Source of the DNA: Candidatus Rokuibacteriota bacterium
GTDB lineage: Bacteria > Methylomirabilota > Methylomirabilia > Rokubacteriales > CSP1-6
NCBI GenBank assembly: GCA_003220685.1
Contig: QHTE01000054.1
Location: 52,042 to 116,041 of the forward strand
DNA length: 64,000 nt
Reading direction: 5' to 3'
The notes beneath the pieces are model-generated. The model was not told the DNA's origin and did not search any database. It was given only the letters and a program-made list of their open reading frames with translations. Positions 7,500 through 14,691 of this stretch are shown in pieces; within the stretch, counting starts at the first letter, position 1, and the number at the start of each line of letters is the position of its first letter. The position numbers and the translations under genes were made by a program.

Positions 7500-8162
7500 C
7501 TACCGGTCGCCGGCTGGCGACGTCACGTCGGGCTGTCGCTCACTCGCAGCCGCGCGAACGTCGGCCTGCGCCCGGTCGGTCCCGTCGGCCCCGGCGAACG
7601 GAGGCTCAGCCGGCGCCGCGGCGGCGAGCTTGCGGAACTCGAGGTGCACCCGGCGATTGAGCTCCTGGCACTCCTTGCCCGGGTCGTCGCACAAGGCACC
7701 GTCGGGGCCCATCGTCACCATCTTGATCGCCGACTCGGGCACGCCGAGGTCGATGAGGAAGCGCTTCACCACGATGGCCCGGCGCTCAGCCAGCCTCCGG
7801 TTGTACTCGGCCGGCCCCTGCTGATCGGTATAGCCCTGGACCAGCACGACCCACGCGTTGGTCAGGTCCATGCGGCCCGTCGTCTCCTGGAGCACACGGG
7901 CGGCGTCGGCGCGCAGGCGGGTGCTCTTGAAGTCGAAGTAGACGTCGGCGTGGAACACTCCCGCCGGCGGCGCGGGAATCACGGCACGAGGGCCCTTGGG
8001 CTCCTCCGTCGCCTTTCCCACGGCGGTCGTGCTCGCCGCCTCGACCCCTTGCGAGTGAACCCAGTACGTTCCGATCGCGCCGGCGACCACCGTCAGGAGG
8101 ATCCCGACGAGGACCACCAGCTCCTTCACACCACCGATCTGATTGCGCTGCATGTCGGCCAT
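7500..8162 (-). CDS. OmpA-like peptidoglycan-binding membrane protein, copy 1 (PdsO-like)
   Basis: This 220-residue protein has a short cytoplasmic N-terminus, one membrane helix at about 14-34, a Pro/Ala linker and an OmpA/MotB C-terminal domain at about 70-178 (VYFDFKS, GYTDQQGPAEYN, NRRVHLEF). That domain would bind peptidoglycan in the periplasm. The tail is rich in Ala and Asp. Family knowledge: an OmpA-type protein is a regular member of the dedicated sortase system, beside target and sortase, as here. The ATG is preceded by GAAGGGA. A sigma-54 promoter lies 93 bases upstream. Copy 2 at 15643-16269 is nearly identical over the first 180 residues. Confidence 0.9.
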   Translation of the reverse strand: MADMQRNQIGGVKELVVLVGILLTVVAGAIGTYWVHSQGVEAASTTAVGKATEEPKGPRAVIPAPPAGVFHADVYFDFKSTRLRADAARVLQETTGRMDLTNAWVVLVQGYTDQQGPAEYNRRLAERRAIVVKRFLIDLGVPESAIKMVTMGPDGALCDDPGKECQELNRRVHLEFRKLAAAAPAEPPFAGADGTDRAQADVRAAASERQPDVTSPAGDR

Positions 8163-8254
8163 GACCCTGTCCCTTCTTTCTCGAGACGCCCCGCGTCTCG
8201 CTGATCGGGTCGCTCGGTCCGCCCGGTGCGGCCGGCGCCCGGGCCGACACGTAG

Positions 8255-8270
8255 AGCAACGCGCAGGCCA
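8255..8270 (-). promoter_or_regulatory. sigma-54 promoter of OmpA-like copy 1
   Basis: The minus strand reads TGGCCTGCGCGTTGCT, matching the sigma-54 consensus (GG at -24, ten bases, GC at -12). It lies 93 bases before the OmpA-like start. The same 16 bases occur before copy 2, and a variant occurs before the hybrid gene. A sigma-54 activator gene is in the locus. Confidence 0.7.
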
Positions 8271-8358
8271 CGCCCGCGGCGCGCGAGCGCGATGCGGGAG
8301 TTCAGCGAGTTCAGAGACTTGGCGAGCGAGGGGGGGCCCGGGCGAGCTGGCGCGACGA

Positions 8359-8369
8359 GGGGAGTCCCC
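8359..8369. promoter_or_regulatory. palindrome, possible activator-binding site (copy d)
   Basis: The core is GGGGAGTCCCC, followed by the direct repeat CCCCGCATCCCCGCA. It lies 89 bases upstream of the sigma-54 promoter at 8255-8270. Related palindromes at 16464-16478 and 18162-18176 lie 87 and 78 bases upstream of their own sigma-54 promoters. Enhancer-like sites for AAA+ activators usually sit about 80-150 bases upstream, so this assignment is reasonable but inferred. Confidence 0.5.
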
Positions 8370-8584
8370 GCATCCCCGCATCGCCGGCTGCGCACCCCCC
8401 GCACGGGCGGAAGGCCAGACCTCAATCGTCGCCGCGCAGGGGCGACCTGATTGCGGGCGCGCAGCTAGAGCGAGTGGGAGGGGCAATCGGGAGGGTTCAG
8501 AACACGTGGACGATGTGATCGAAGCGCCGCTGGAGCGCTGAGAGCAGTGGATGTCACGATGGTGTAGCGCGTTCTCGATGCCGA

Positions 8585-8743
8585 CTACGATCTGCGCGTC
8601 GCGAAGGAGTGATCCGAGTAACAGAAGGAGTAGTCCTCGCCTTGGTTCGCGCCCATGTCCTTGCTGGCGATGAAGACCATGTGGTCGTAGCGCTTGATCG
8701 CCTTCAGCAGGTCGTCGAGAGCGATCAGGTCGAGGTCCGTCAT
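8585..8743 (-). CDS. MTDLDL microprotein, copy 1
   Basis: This 52-residue frame begins MTDLDLIALDDLLKAIK, followed by RYDHMVFIASKDMGAN. The first 32 residues align with the 56-residue product at 16604-16774, and the first ten also match the start of the 118-residue product at 11309-11665. The sequences after the shared part differ, so each copy may be truncated or joined to other DNA. No good ribosome binding site is seen. The protein is short, soluble and acidic at its N-terminus. Its function is unknown. Confidence 0.5.
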   Translation of the reverse strand: MTDLDLIALDDLLKAIKRYDHMVFIASKDMGANQGEDYSFCYSDHSFATRRS

Positions 8744-8811
8744 CTACGATCGTCGTGGGTGGCCGCGATATGAGATATTTGCCGGGCACACACAACGGAA
8801 GGGGTGTCGCC

Positions 8812-9210
8812 ATGACCCGCCGCATCCTCGTTGGGTTCCTCATCGTTTTAGGCCTGGCAGTCCCCGCAAGCAGCCAGGTGGAGTTGTCGGAAGAAGCTCG
8901 GCGCGCGAACTTCGACCGGCTCGTCGCCAACATGTGGTTCGAGCACTCGCCGGACTACCGCATCACCCCGGGAGACAACCTGTTCGTCACCGTGTCCGGA
9001 TTTGGCTCCAACGTAATGGTCGACGGGTACGGGAACATCCGACCGTCCTGGATAACCCTCCCGCCTGGGAGCTTCATGATCACCGATCCCTACACCATCC
9101 AGGCTGCGGGGCTCACGCCCTGGCAACTCCGCAGCCTTATAGCGGAAAGGATCACGGACCCGACGGTCTCGGTATCCGTGACCCCGTACCGCAGGAATGT
9201 GTGCCCCTAG
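8812..9210 (+). CDS. secreted single-domain polysaccharide export (Wza/Poly_export) protein
   Basis: This 132-residue protein has a signal peptide (about 1-20, MTRRILVGF... cut near ASS-QV). One Poly_export-type domain follows: DYRITPGDNLFVTV, a G-N-I-R-P segment and AGLTPWQLRSLIAERITDPTVSVSVT. In full Wza-type transporters this domain is followed by SLBB domains and a membrane barrel; here the protein stops directly after the first domain. A GGAAGGGG stretch precedes the ATG at 8812. It is one of the few plus-strand genes in the accessory region and diverges from the microprotein gene at 8743. It may be a truncated remnant or a small periplasmic adaptor. Confidence 0.7.
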   Translation: MTRRILVGFLIVLGLAVPASSQVELSEEARRANFDRLVANMWFEHSPDYRITPGDNLFVTVSGFGSNVMVDGYGNIRPSWITLPPGSFMITDPYTIQAAGLTPWQLRSLIAERITDPTVSVSVTPYRRNVCP

Positions 9211-9260
9211 AGGTCGGGGACAACGCCAGCGAAGGCTTGCAGTCGACAGGTCAGTGGCAC

Positions 9261-9274
9261 GCGGGGATTCCCGC
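9261..9274. promoter_or_regulatory. palindromic repeat (copy a) beside truncated activator
   Basis: The site reads GCGGGGATTCCCGC, then CATCCCCGC, in the same repeat unit as 18162-18176, and continues into the end of the sigma-54 activator copy (CTAGACCTTCACGG). No sigma-54 promoter follows on the minus strand; the homology ends near 9240. It marks a recombination edge, with the downstream part of the unit replaced by the Poly_export gene region. Confidence 0.45.
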
Positions 9275-9316
9275 ATCCCCGCACTAACGTCAGCACTTCC
9301 CGCGAGCACGGGGCGG

Positions 9317-10318
9317 CTAGACCTTCACGGTCGACGAGCGGCGATCGAAGTGCTGGCGGACGAGCAGCTCGAGCGAGCGGAAATGTCGCTCGGGGAGGTT
9401 CTTGAAGCGCTTCCGGCAGGCGGCGATCGCCTCGTCCGAAGAGCCGAAACTCTCGACGACTCGCAGCAGGTGCTCGGAGTACTCGCGGAGCTTCAGCTCC
9501 ACCATGCGAGAAAGCGCCGGGTCGCCCGCCAGCTCGAGAGCCGCCTTGCCGCGGTCCCCATTCGAGTCGACCACCGCCCGGAACCCAAGGCCCTTGAGTC
9601 GTTGGGTGACCGTGCTCCGGTCCCAGCCAAGCGCGCGCGCGGTGGCCTGCATATCGAAGCCGTGGAGGCGAAGCATGGCGAGAACCGCCTCATCGGCCCC
9701 GGAATCCTCTCGGGCCGGCTCACGGGCCGGAAGCCGAAGATCGGCGACCGTGATGGCGGAACCGTCGGCGAGCGCCAGAGCCTGGCGCAGGCAGTTCTGC
9801 AGCTCACGCGCATTGCCCGGCCAGTCGTTTCGCTCGAGCGCCGCGAGCGCAGCTTCGGAAAGCGGCAGGGCCGGGCGCCCCACCTCGGCGGCGGCGTCAC
9901 GGACGAATCGGGCCGCCAGCAGGCGGAACGTCCTTCGGCCGCTCGCGCAGCGGCGGCAGCCGCAGGACCAGCCCCTTCAGCCGGAAGTAGGGATCCTCGC
10001 GAAACCAGCCCTCGGCGCTGCCGCGCTCGAGATCGCGATTGCTCGCGGCGACCACCCGCACGTCGACGGTCGTCGGACGCGTCGCGCCGACCCGGTAGAA
10101 GCTCTTGTCCTGGAGCACGCGCAGCAGCTTCGCCTGATGCTCGGGCTGCAGCTCTCCGACCTCGTCGAGGAAGATCGTGCCCCGGTTCGCCTGTTCGAAG
10201 AGTCCCTTGCGGTCGGCGACGGCGCCGGTGAAGCTGCCGCGGACGTGGCCGAACATCTCGCTCTCGAACAGCTCTGCCGGGATCGCTCCCATGTTGACCG
10301 CGACGAAGGGCCCGTCTC
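9317..10318 (-). pseudogene. truncated and frameshifted copy of the sigma-54 activator
   Basis: The sequence matches the activator at 18220-20775 from about its residue 520 ([16 protein letters not shown]) to the end. The CHASE2 sensor, membrane helices and Walker A motif are missing. GSFTGA and the Walker B motif [10 protein letters not shown] remain, as do the Fis helix-turn-helix (MQATARALGWDRSTV) and the C-terminal tail. One extra base near 9923-9925 shifts the frame after KDVP, and the normal frame resumes at the AARF-equivalent position. Without Walker A and with the frameshift it cannot be a working AAA+ activator. A separate HTH-containing C-terminal product of about 188 residues is possible but unproven. 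Confidence 0.85.
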
Positions 10319-10351
10319 GAACGTCCAGCCCTCACCGAAGGAGGAACCGCG

Positions 10352-10618
10352 ATGAAGAGGCCCACGCTCGTGACCCTCGTCCTGCTGCTGCCCGTACTCT
10401 CCGGCGTGTACCGGATACTGATCGTCTGGAGTCTTCACCGCGACGGCGAGCAGAACCGTCCCGAGGACCTCGCGTGCGCCCCACCCGGTCGTGTACGGGT
10501 CGCCCGCAAATGGCCTAGATCCAGGGTAGCGCTCGGAACCACGGTGCACTCCGCCGTTGGAGCCGGGCGGCTGCCTAATTCGTATCAGGCGAGAGCACGT
10601 CGATATCGCCAAGAATAG
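10352..10618 (+). CDS. short membrane-anchored ORF, probable gene fragment
   Basis: A strong AAGGAGG lies seven bases before the ATG at 10352. The first 30 residues (MKRPTLVTLVLLLPVLSGVYR...) form one membrane helix, then a short polar segment. From about residue 45 the sequence becomes Arg-rich and unlike protein. This suggests a 5' gene fragment truncated at a recombination point and read through non-coding DNA to a stop at 10618. It directly borders the truncated activator copy. Confidence 0.35.
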   Translation: MKRPTLVTLVLLLPVLSGVYRILIVWSLHRDGEQNRPEDLACAPPGRVRVARKWPRSRVALGTTVHSAVGAGRLPNSYQARARRYRQE

Positions 10619-10974
10619 ATGAGGATACAAATGACTGATACCGCCACCCACCCATACACATGCCCGCGAGAACCACCACCGAGAGAAAAAGGGAGAAGAC
10701 CCATAAGTGATACGGCACTCGCCCCACCTACTCCTGTCAAGAGCAATATTTGAGTGACGTCCACTACTTGGAGGCGTCTGTGCAGCAAGTACTCGACTAT
10801 CAACGGCGAGACCAAGATGAAAAGCGCTAAGACGAAAAGTAGAGCGTCAATGGCGGAGAAGCGGATCACGCCTTGTCGATGCGCTTCGACGGAGGGCGCT
10901 AGAGTCACCGCAACCAGAGGAATGTTCACCAGGAAGAGCCATTGAAGCCAAATTGTCAGTTTGCTCGTCCGCAC
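10585..10974 (-). CDS. four-helix membrane protein of unknown function
   Basis: The GTG at 10972-10974 has GAGGTGAT upstream and opens 129 residues beginning MRTSKLTIWLQW. Hydrophobic segments lie at about 8-27, 40-61, 72-95 and 103-122. It is last in a run of four genes on the minus strand (12141 down to 10585). No family was recognised. Base composition here is less GC-rich than in the flanking chromosome. Confidence 0.6.
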   Translation of the reverse strand: MRTSKLTIWLQWLFLVNIPLVAVTLAPSVEAHRQGVIRFSAIDALLFVLALFILVSPLIVEYLLHRRLQVVDVTQILLLTGVGGASAVSLMGLLPFSLGGGSRGHVYGWVAVSVICILIYSWRYRRALA

Positions 10975-11019
10975 TGGACATCACCTCTCGGACATCTTGG
11001 CCGACATATCGGCCATGAA

Positions 11020-11283
11020 TCATAACGTGATGCTCAACGGCGCGTACACCCCGGCCGCCAGCCACGCGTACACCTCGGGCGTCAGGACACGATGGGTGAG
11101 GACGACCGAGCCCACCAACCACACCGCGGCGATAAGTCCCAGGGCTTGCCACATGAACGCCAAACGGCGAATGGTCGTGCGATATTCGCCCAGCGGAGGT
11201 TTACGAGTACGTGTCGCACGGATAGTCAGGCCGACAAAGCCGATGCAGACGGTCCACAAAATCGCCGCTGTCCACATCAGCAT
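11020..11283 (-). CDS. small membrane protein of unknown function
   Basis: This 87-residue protein begins MLMWTAAILWTVCIG, with GGAG upstream of the ATG. Three hydrophobic stretches are visible (about 2-22, 42-64 and 70-86), with a basic loop TRTRKPPLGEYRTTIRR after the first. It is third in the run of small genes between 10585 and 12141, 25 bases after the stop of the preceding gene and 45 bases before the next. The function is unknown. Confidence 0.55.
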   Translation of the reverse strand: MLMWTAAILWTVCIGFVGLTIRATRTRKPPLGEYRTTIRRLAFMWQALGLIAAVWLVGSVVLTHRVLTPEVYAWLAAGVYAPLSITL

Positions 11284-11308
11284 CGCATCTCCATCGGCGG
11301 GGCGGCCT

Positions 11309-11665
11309 TTACTTGAACTCGACTCGCACGGGCTGGCACGGACGAGCAGATCGGCCGGTAGTATGGGCTTGGCGACGGTCGAGGTCCTCGCACTCCTCAC
11401 GGGTCGGCGCGCCGAGAAAGCCGCTCACATGCAGGGCTGGCACGATCCGGAAGACAGCGGCACCAGCCCCGATGACGACCTGGCGACACTCGCTCGCGCT
11501 GAAGAGGGACGCCGAGGCGAAGTTGACGTGAGCCCAGCCACTGAAGGGGCTGCATAGCCCCACAACCCCGTGCGCGGTGGATACCGTTACTACCCCGGTT
11601 GTGCGACTCGCCTCGCGACTTTTACGGACCCTGTCTTCGGCGGGGATGAGGTCGAGGTCGGTCAC
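11309..11665 (-). CDS. 118-residue protein with MTDLDL N-terminus
   Basis: The GTG start overlaps the TGA of the preceding gene (GTGA), with GAGAGGTGG just before, so translation is probably coupled. The protein begins MTDLDLIPAEDRVRKS; its first ten residues match the microproteins at 8585 and 16604. The middle has a weak hydrophobic stretch and three Cys residues. The end is charged (TREECEDLDRR...). No family was recognised. Confidence 0.55.
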   Translation of the reverse strand: MTDLDLIPAEDRVRKSREASRTTGVVTVSTAHGVVGLCSPFSGWAHVNFASASLFSASECRQVVIGAGAAVFRIVPALHVSGFLGAPTREECEDLDRRQAHTTGRSARPCQPVRVEFK

Positions 11666-12141
11666 TCCACCTCTCGCTTTGGGGTGTTGTCGAGTCTGGC
11701 CTGATATTTCGCTATGCCGGCTCTGATCTCGGCTTCCTGTTCCCTCAAAGACTTCAGCTCGACCTCCAGCTCCTGCTTCAGCCTGTCAAGCTGAACACTC
11801 TCGGGGCGGAGGCGACCGGGCGCCGGAGGTCCTGACTCTGCAGGCGGTCGAATCGCCCGGATGTCCTTGGAGAGTTCAGCCAGCCCGGCCATCTTCTGTC
11901 GCTGATCCCGAACCCGGATCTGGTTCTCGGCGTTGAGGCGGAGCTGTGCGCTGAGGCGCTCGAGCTGCTGGACGTTCTGATAGAGGTCGAGCTGGTGGAT
12001 GAGCCGGGTCGGGAGCCCGAACGTCACGGTCGCCAGCGTCGCGAACACTACGGCGAAGCCCAGGATGGCCAGCCACTTTCGCCGTTGGAAGACCCCGACC
12101 AGTTTGGCCAGATTTTCCCCTGCGCGAGCTTCGTCGACCAT
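11662..12141 (-). CDS. single-pass membrane protein with long coiled coil
   Basis: The start at 12139-12141 is chosen because GGAGGAAA lies at the right distance. The protein has 159 residues: a short N-terminus (MVDEARAGENLAKLVG), one membrane helix at about 22-44, then a long Gln/Arg/Glu/Leu-rich helical region with two coiled-coil parts split by a Pro-rich break (PPAESGPPAPG). Such a layout suits a periplasmic or cytoplasmic strut or chain-length-type protein, but it is shorter than Wzz and lacks its C-terminal helix. It is first of four linked small genes. Confidence 0.65.
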   Translation of the reverse strand: MVDEARAGENLAKLVGVFQRRKWLAILGFAVVFATLATVTFGLPTRLIHQLDLYQNVQQLERLSAQLRLNAENQIRVRDQRQKMAGLAELSKDIRAIRPPAESGPPAPGRLRPESVQLDRLKQELEVELKSLREQEAEIRAGIAKYQARLDNTPKREVE

Positions 12142-12323
12142 CGCGAATTTCCTCCCGAGCGTCCTTACCCCAGCCATTTGAGTTTCCGGAAGCCGCAAAC
12201 CTTTCGTTCAGAAGGAAGCAGAGTATCTCTCCGCGCCACGTCCTTGTCACCTGAAGACATCTCTTGCCCGCCAGCGCCGCGTATCCGGCGTAGCTCCTCG
12301 ATGCTGGAGGCGTTGGCGCTGGC

Positions 12324-12914
12324 TCAGAAGTCTGGTCCTGGGCCTGGGCCCTCTGGTTCATCGGGGGGCTGCGGCGGAGCCTGCGAGGCGTCGTCTCGGC
12401 CGCGCCCGAAGATCCCTCCGTTGGCCTGATCGTCCCAGTCCCTAGCGGGAGGCGAGAAGGTGCCGGCGAATGCGGCAATGTCCCGGACTTGAGTCTCCCA
12501 CCCCGCTATGGTTCCGATCGGTTGGGGACCGCCCACCATATTCATCACGAAGCTCGCTTCTTGGTCGGTTTCGAAATCTTCGTCGGTGAACGCGACAAGA
12601 TCCAGTTCGTCCACTCCGGATCTCGGTTTGGGCGCGAGAGTGTTGGGGATTTTTACCCCTGTTTTTTGGCCGACCGCGTCGAGTATCTGCTGTACTTGTT
12701 CAGCGGTGAGCCTAGGATCTTCGTACAGTAGGTTCATGTAGGTGTTGAGCAACTGATCCGAGAGTCTCTGGGAGTTAGGCTGGCCCTCCTTGGCGACCCC
12801 GAGAGCCCCGACTATGCCGGCATAGTGTGTTGCTTGCAGCGGGGTGAGGCCGAAGGACTTCATGCCCTCATTGAAAAGCTGAGTGTAGGTTCCGTAGACG
12901 GGTGAGGGAGGCAT
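12324..12914 (-). CDS. cassette gene D, Pro-rich C-terminus, unknown function
   Basis: This 196-residue protein begins MPPSPVYGTYTQLFNEGMK, with AGAGGG before the ATG at 12912-12914 and only 14 bases after the C2 stop. The N-terminal half is helical (LTPLQATHYAGIVGALG, LTAEQVQQILDAVG). The middle is acidic (DELDLVAFTDEDFETD), and the end is a Gly/Pro/Asp-rich disordered tail. There is no signal peptide or membrane helix. The gene is present only after cassette 2; the gene in the same place after cassette 1 begins differently. The family is unknown. Confidence 0.65.
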   Translation of the reverse strand: MPPSPVYGTYTQLFNEGMKSFGLTPLQATHYAGIVGALGVAKEGQPNSQRLSDQLLNTYMNLLYEDPRLTAEQVQQILDAVGQKTGVKIPNTLAPKPRSGVDELDLVAFTDEDFETDQEASFVMNMVGGPQPIGTIAGWETQVRDIAAFAGTFSPPARDWDDQANGGIFGRGRDDASQAPPQPPDEPEGPGPGPDF

Positions 12915-12928
12915 AGTCAAACCCTCTT

Positions 12929-13912
12929 CTAGGCGTCGCCGCGGCTGAGCAGCGTGTCCACTACACCGCCGTCGCCGGCATCCGCCACCACGAGTTCCGC
13001 GGACCACTCGGCCTTCGCTGCTGCCGGGGTGCTGGTCGGCACAATCTTGATCTCGATCTCGTCGCCAGCCGCCACCGTGAACGAATGGGAGGTGTCGGAC
13101 GCCGAGGTCGCGGACGCGCCCGAGATCGTGCAGGTCAAGCTCTGGTCGACCCCGTTCTTCCTGACCATGAAGGCCCAGGACTTGGAGGCGCCGGGCGCCA
13201 CCGAGACGGCCGCGAACAGGTTTTTGATGGTGCCGGCTCGCGGAACCACGGTTCGGAAGCCAGCCGCCGACGAGGCCGCGAGCGTCACGGGCCCCACGAG
13301 CGGGCCGAACGAGTTGGCTGAGTTCCCGAGGTTGACGTTGTCGGTCCCACCCGCCAAGATCGCGGGCGCGAGCTTGCTCTCGATGGTGTCGAGACGAGCG
13401 TCGGGGTTCCCGAAGGTTGTGCCGGTCGAGCCGCGCACGATCCCCTCGAGCATACGCATCCGGTCCAGCGTGAGCATGGATGGCGAGTCGCCGGCCATCG
13501 TCGCGTAGAAGGCGCCCACGACCGGATCCTTGGTGTACGGATGCAGGCCGCCTTCCGGCATCAGCGTGTCGACGTAGGTGTAGTAGTCGAAGCTCCCAAC
13601 GTCGTCGACGAGGCTGCAGTAGATCGTGTGGACCCCCCACGGCACGATCACGCCCGAGGAGCCGCGCGTGCGGCCAGTGCCTGTGTCGCTCACGGTGAAC
13701 GAAGAGCCCGACACGGTAGCCGTCGCCTTCTGCTTGGCCGTCCAGGACGTGCCCATCCCTTCCTGGATCGTGAAGATCTGGCCGCCCGAGAGCTTGATGG
13801 TTGTTCCGGCCTTGAACTGCTGTGCCGAGGAGAACACGAGCTTGTTGGAACTGGACGTGGTGTCGACGGTCCCGGAGCCCGAGATGAGATCGCGAAGAGT
13901 CTTGGCCGCCAT
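12929..13912 (-). CDS. cassette gene C2 with an extra beta domain
   Basis: This 327-residue protein is very close to C1 (96-749) for about 175 residues (MAAKTLRDL..., LVDDVGSFDYY, YVDTLMPEGG, RMLEGIVRG). C1 then has the WANS-GHFG segment. C2 instead carries about 110 residues of a probable beta-sandwich domain (VPRAGTIKNLFAAVSVAP, VRKNGVDQSLTCTISG, VAAGDEIEIKI) before rejoining the common tail VDTLLSRGDA. Such beta domains are common in surface and phage fibre proteins. The start follows AGGAGG. It is third in cassette 2 and directly followed by gene D. Confidence 0.75.
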   Translation of the reverse strand: MAAKTLRDLISGSGTVDTTSSSNKLVFSSAQQFKAGTTIKLSGGQIFTIQEGMGTSWTAKQKATATVSGSSFTVSDTGTGRTRGSSGVIVPWGVHTIYCSLVDDVGSFDYYTYVDTLMPEGGLHPYTKDPVVGAFYATMAGDSPSMLTLDRMRMLEGIVRGSTGTTFGNPDARLDTIESKLAPAILAGGTDNVNLGNSANSFGPLVGPVTLAASSAAGFRTVVPRAGTIKNLFAAVSVAPGASKSWAFMVRKNGVDQSLTCTISGASATSASDTSHSFTVAAGDEIEIKIVPTSTPAAAKAEWSAELVVADAGDGGVVDTLLSRGDA

Positions 13913-13987
13913 TGGCGCCTCCTATCGAGGACGCCCAGCCCCGAAGGGCCGGGTTGTCTTGAGTCAGTCTTCTGCGCCCGTCGTGGC

Positions 13988-14655
13988 TTACGCCGGGTCG
14001 CCAGCGTCGATGAAGTTCTGCTCCGTGTAGCTCACGGTCGCGACCGCGGCCGGAGGCGTTCCGAAGTGACCAGTGCCGTTGGCCCAGGTCTCGAGAGCGT
14101 TCATCCGCACCTCGATCGCGTTCAGGCGGTAGTCCTGGGAGAGCGAGCCTGACGGCCGGCCGGCGCGCACCACACCCTCGAGACGCCGCACCCGCATGTT
14201 GAGGTCCGGGATGATCTGCCCCACGTCCTTGCCGGTCTTGAACGAACCCATCACCTTGTCGAAGGTGTACGGATGCACGCCGTTCTCCGGAGCCAGGGTG
14301 TCGTAGTAGATGTAGCAGTCCGGGTTGCCGGCGTCGTCCACCATCGACTGGTAGGCGTAGTGGATCGCGTTCGGAATCAGCCAGCCCGAGGAGCCGCGTT
14401 GCTTGCCGGTGCCAGTGTCGGACATCGAGAACGAGCGGCCCGCGGCGCCGGCAGCCGCCGGCTGCACGGTCGTCCACGACGTGCCCGAGCCCTGGTCGAT
14501 GGTCAGCTTCTCGGTGCCGGTGCCGTCCGAGATGTAGATCGTGGCGCCCGGCTTGAAGGTCTGGGCCGAAGAGAAGGTCAGGACTCGCGAGGCCGCCGTG
14601 TGGTGGTGACGGTGCCGGAGCCCGAGATCAGGTTGCGCGCTGTCTTGGTTGCCAT
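13988..14655 (-). pseudogene. cassette gene B2, frameshifted
   Basis: This is the counterpart of B1, alike throughout. The ATG at 14653-14655 begins MATKTARNLISGSGTVTTT. Near 14601 the sequence has two extra bases (or one missing) relative to B1, and the frame closes within a few codons. The remaining 13988-14600 is a clean match to B1, including MVDDAGNPD, ALETWANGTGHFG and the tail FIDAGDPA. It could be a real inactivation or a sequencing slip in a CCACCACAC stretch. The rest of the gene shows no decay, which favours a recent mutation or an error. Confidence 0.8.
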
Positions 14656-14691
14656 GGTTGCTGTGCCCTCCTTGGGATTTGATCTCAGGCT

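Larger units (their letters stand above)
8163..8584. other. 422-base regulatory gap upstream of OmpA-like copy 1
   Basis: No gene was seen here. On the minus strand the gap contains, in order, the palindromic repeat unit (8359-8369 core), a sigma-54 promoter (8255-8270) and the leader of the OmpA-like gene. About 8163-8300 is almost the same sequence as 16270-16400 upstream of OmpA-like copy 2, so the control region was duplicated together with the gene. The stretch 8420-8584 shows nothing recognisable. Confidence 0.6.

Noticed and set aside
12324..14477. A single very long minus-strand frame (over 700 codons) across cassette 2
   Set aside because: It joins the true gene D to out-of-frame readings of C2 and B2. 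The Arg-rich content of the upstream part and the clear start of D at 12914 show it is not one protein.
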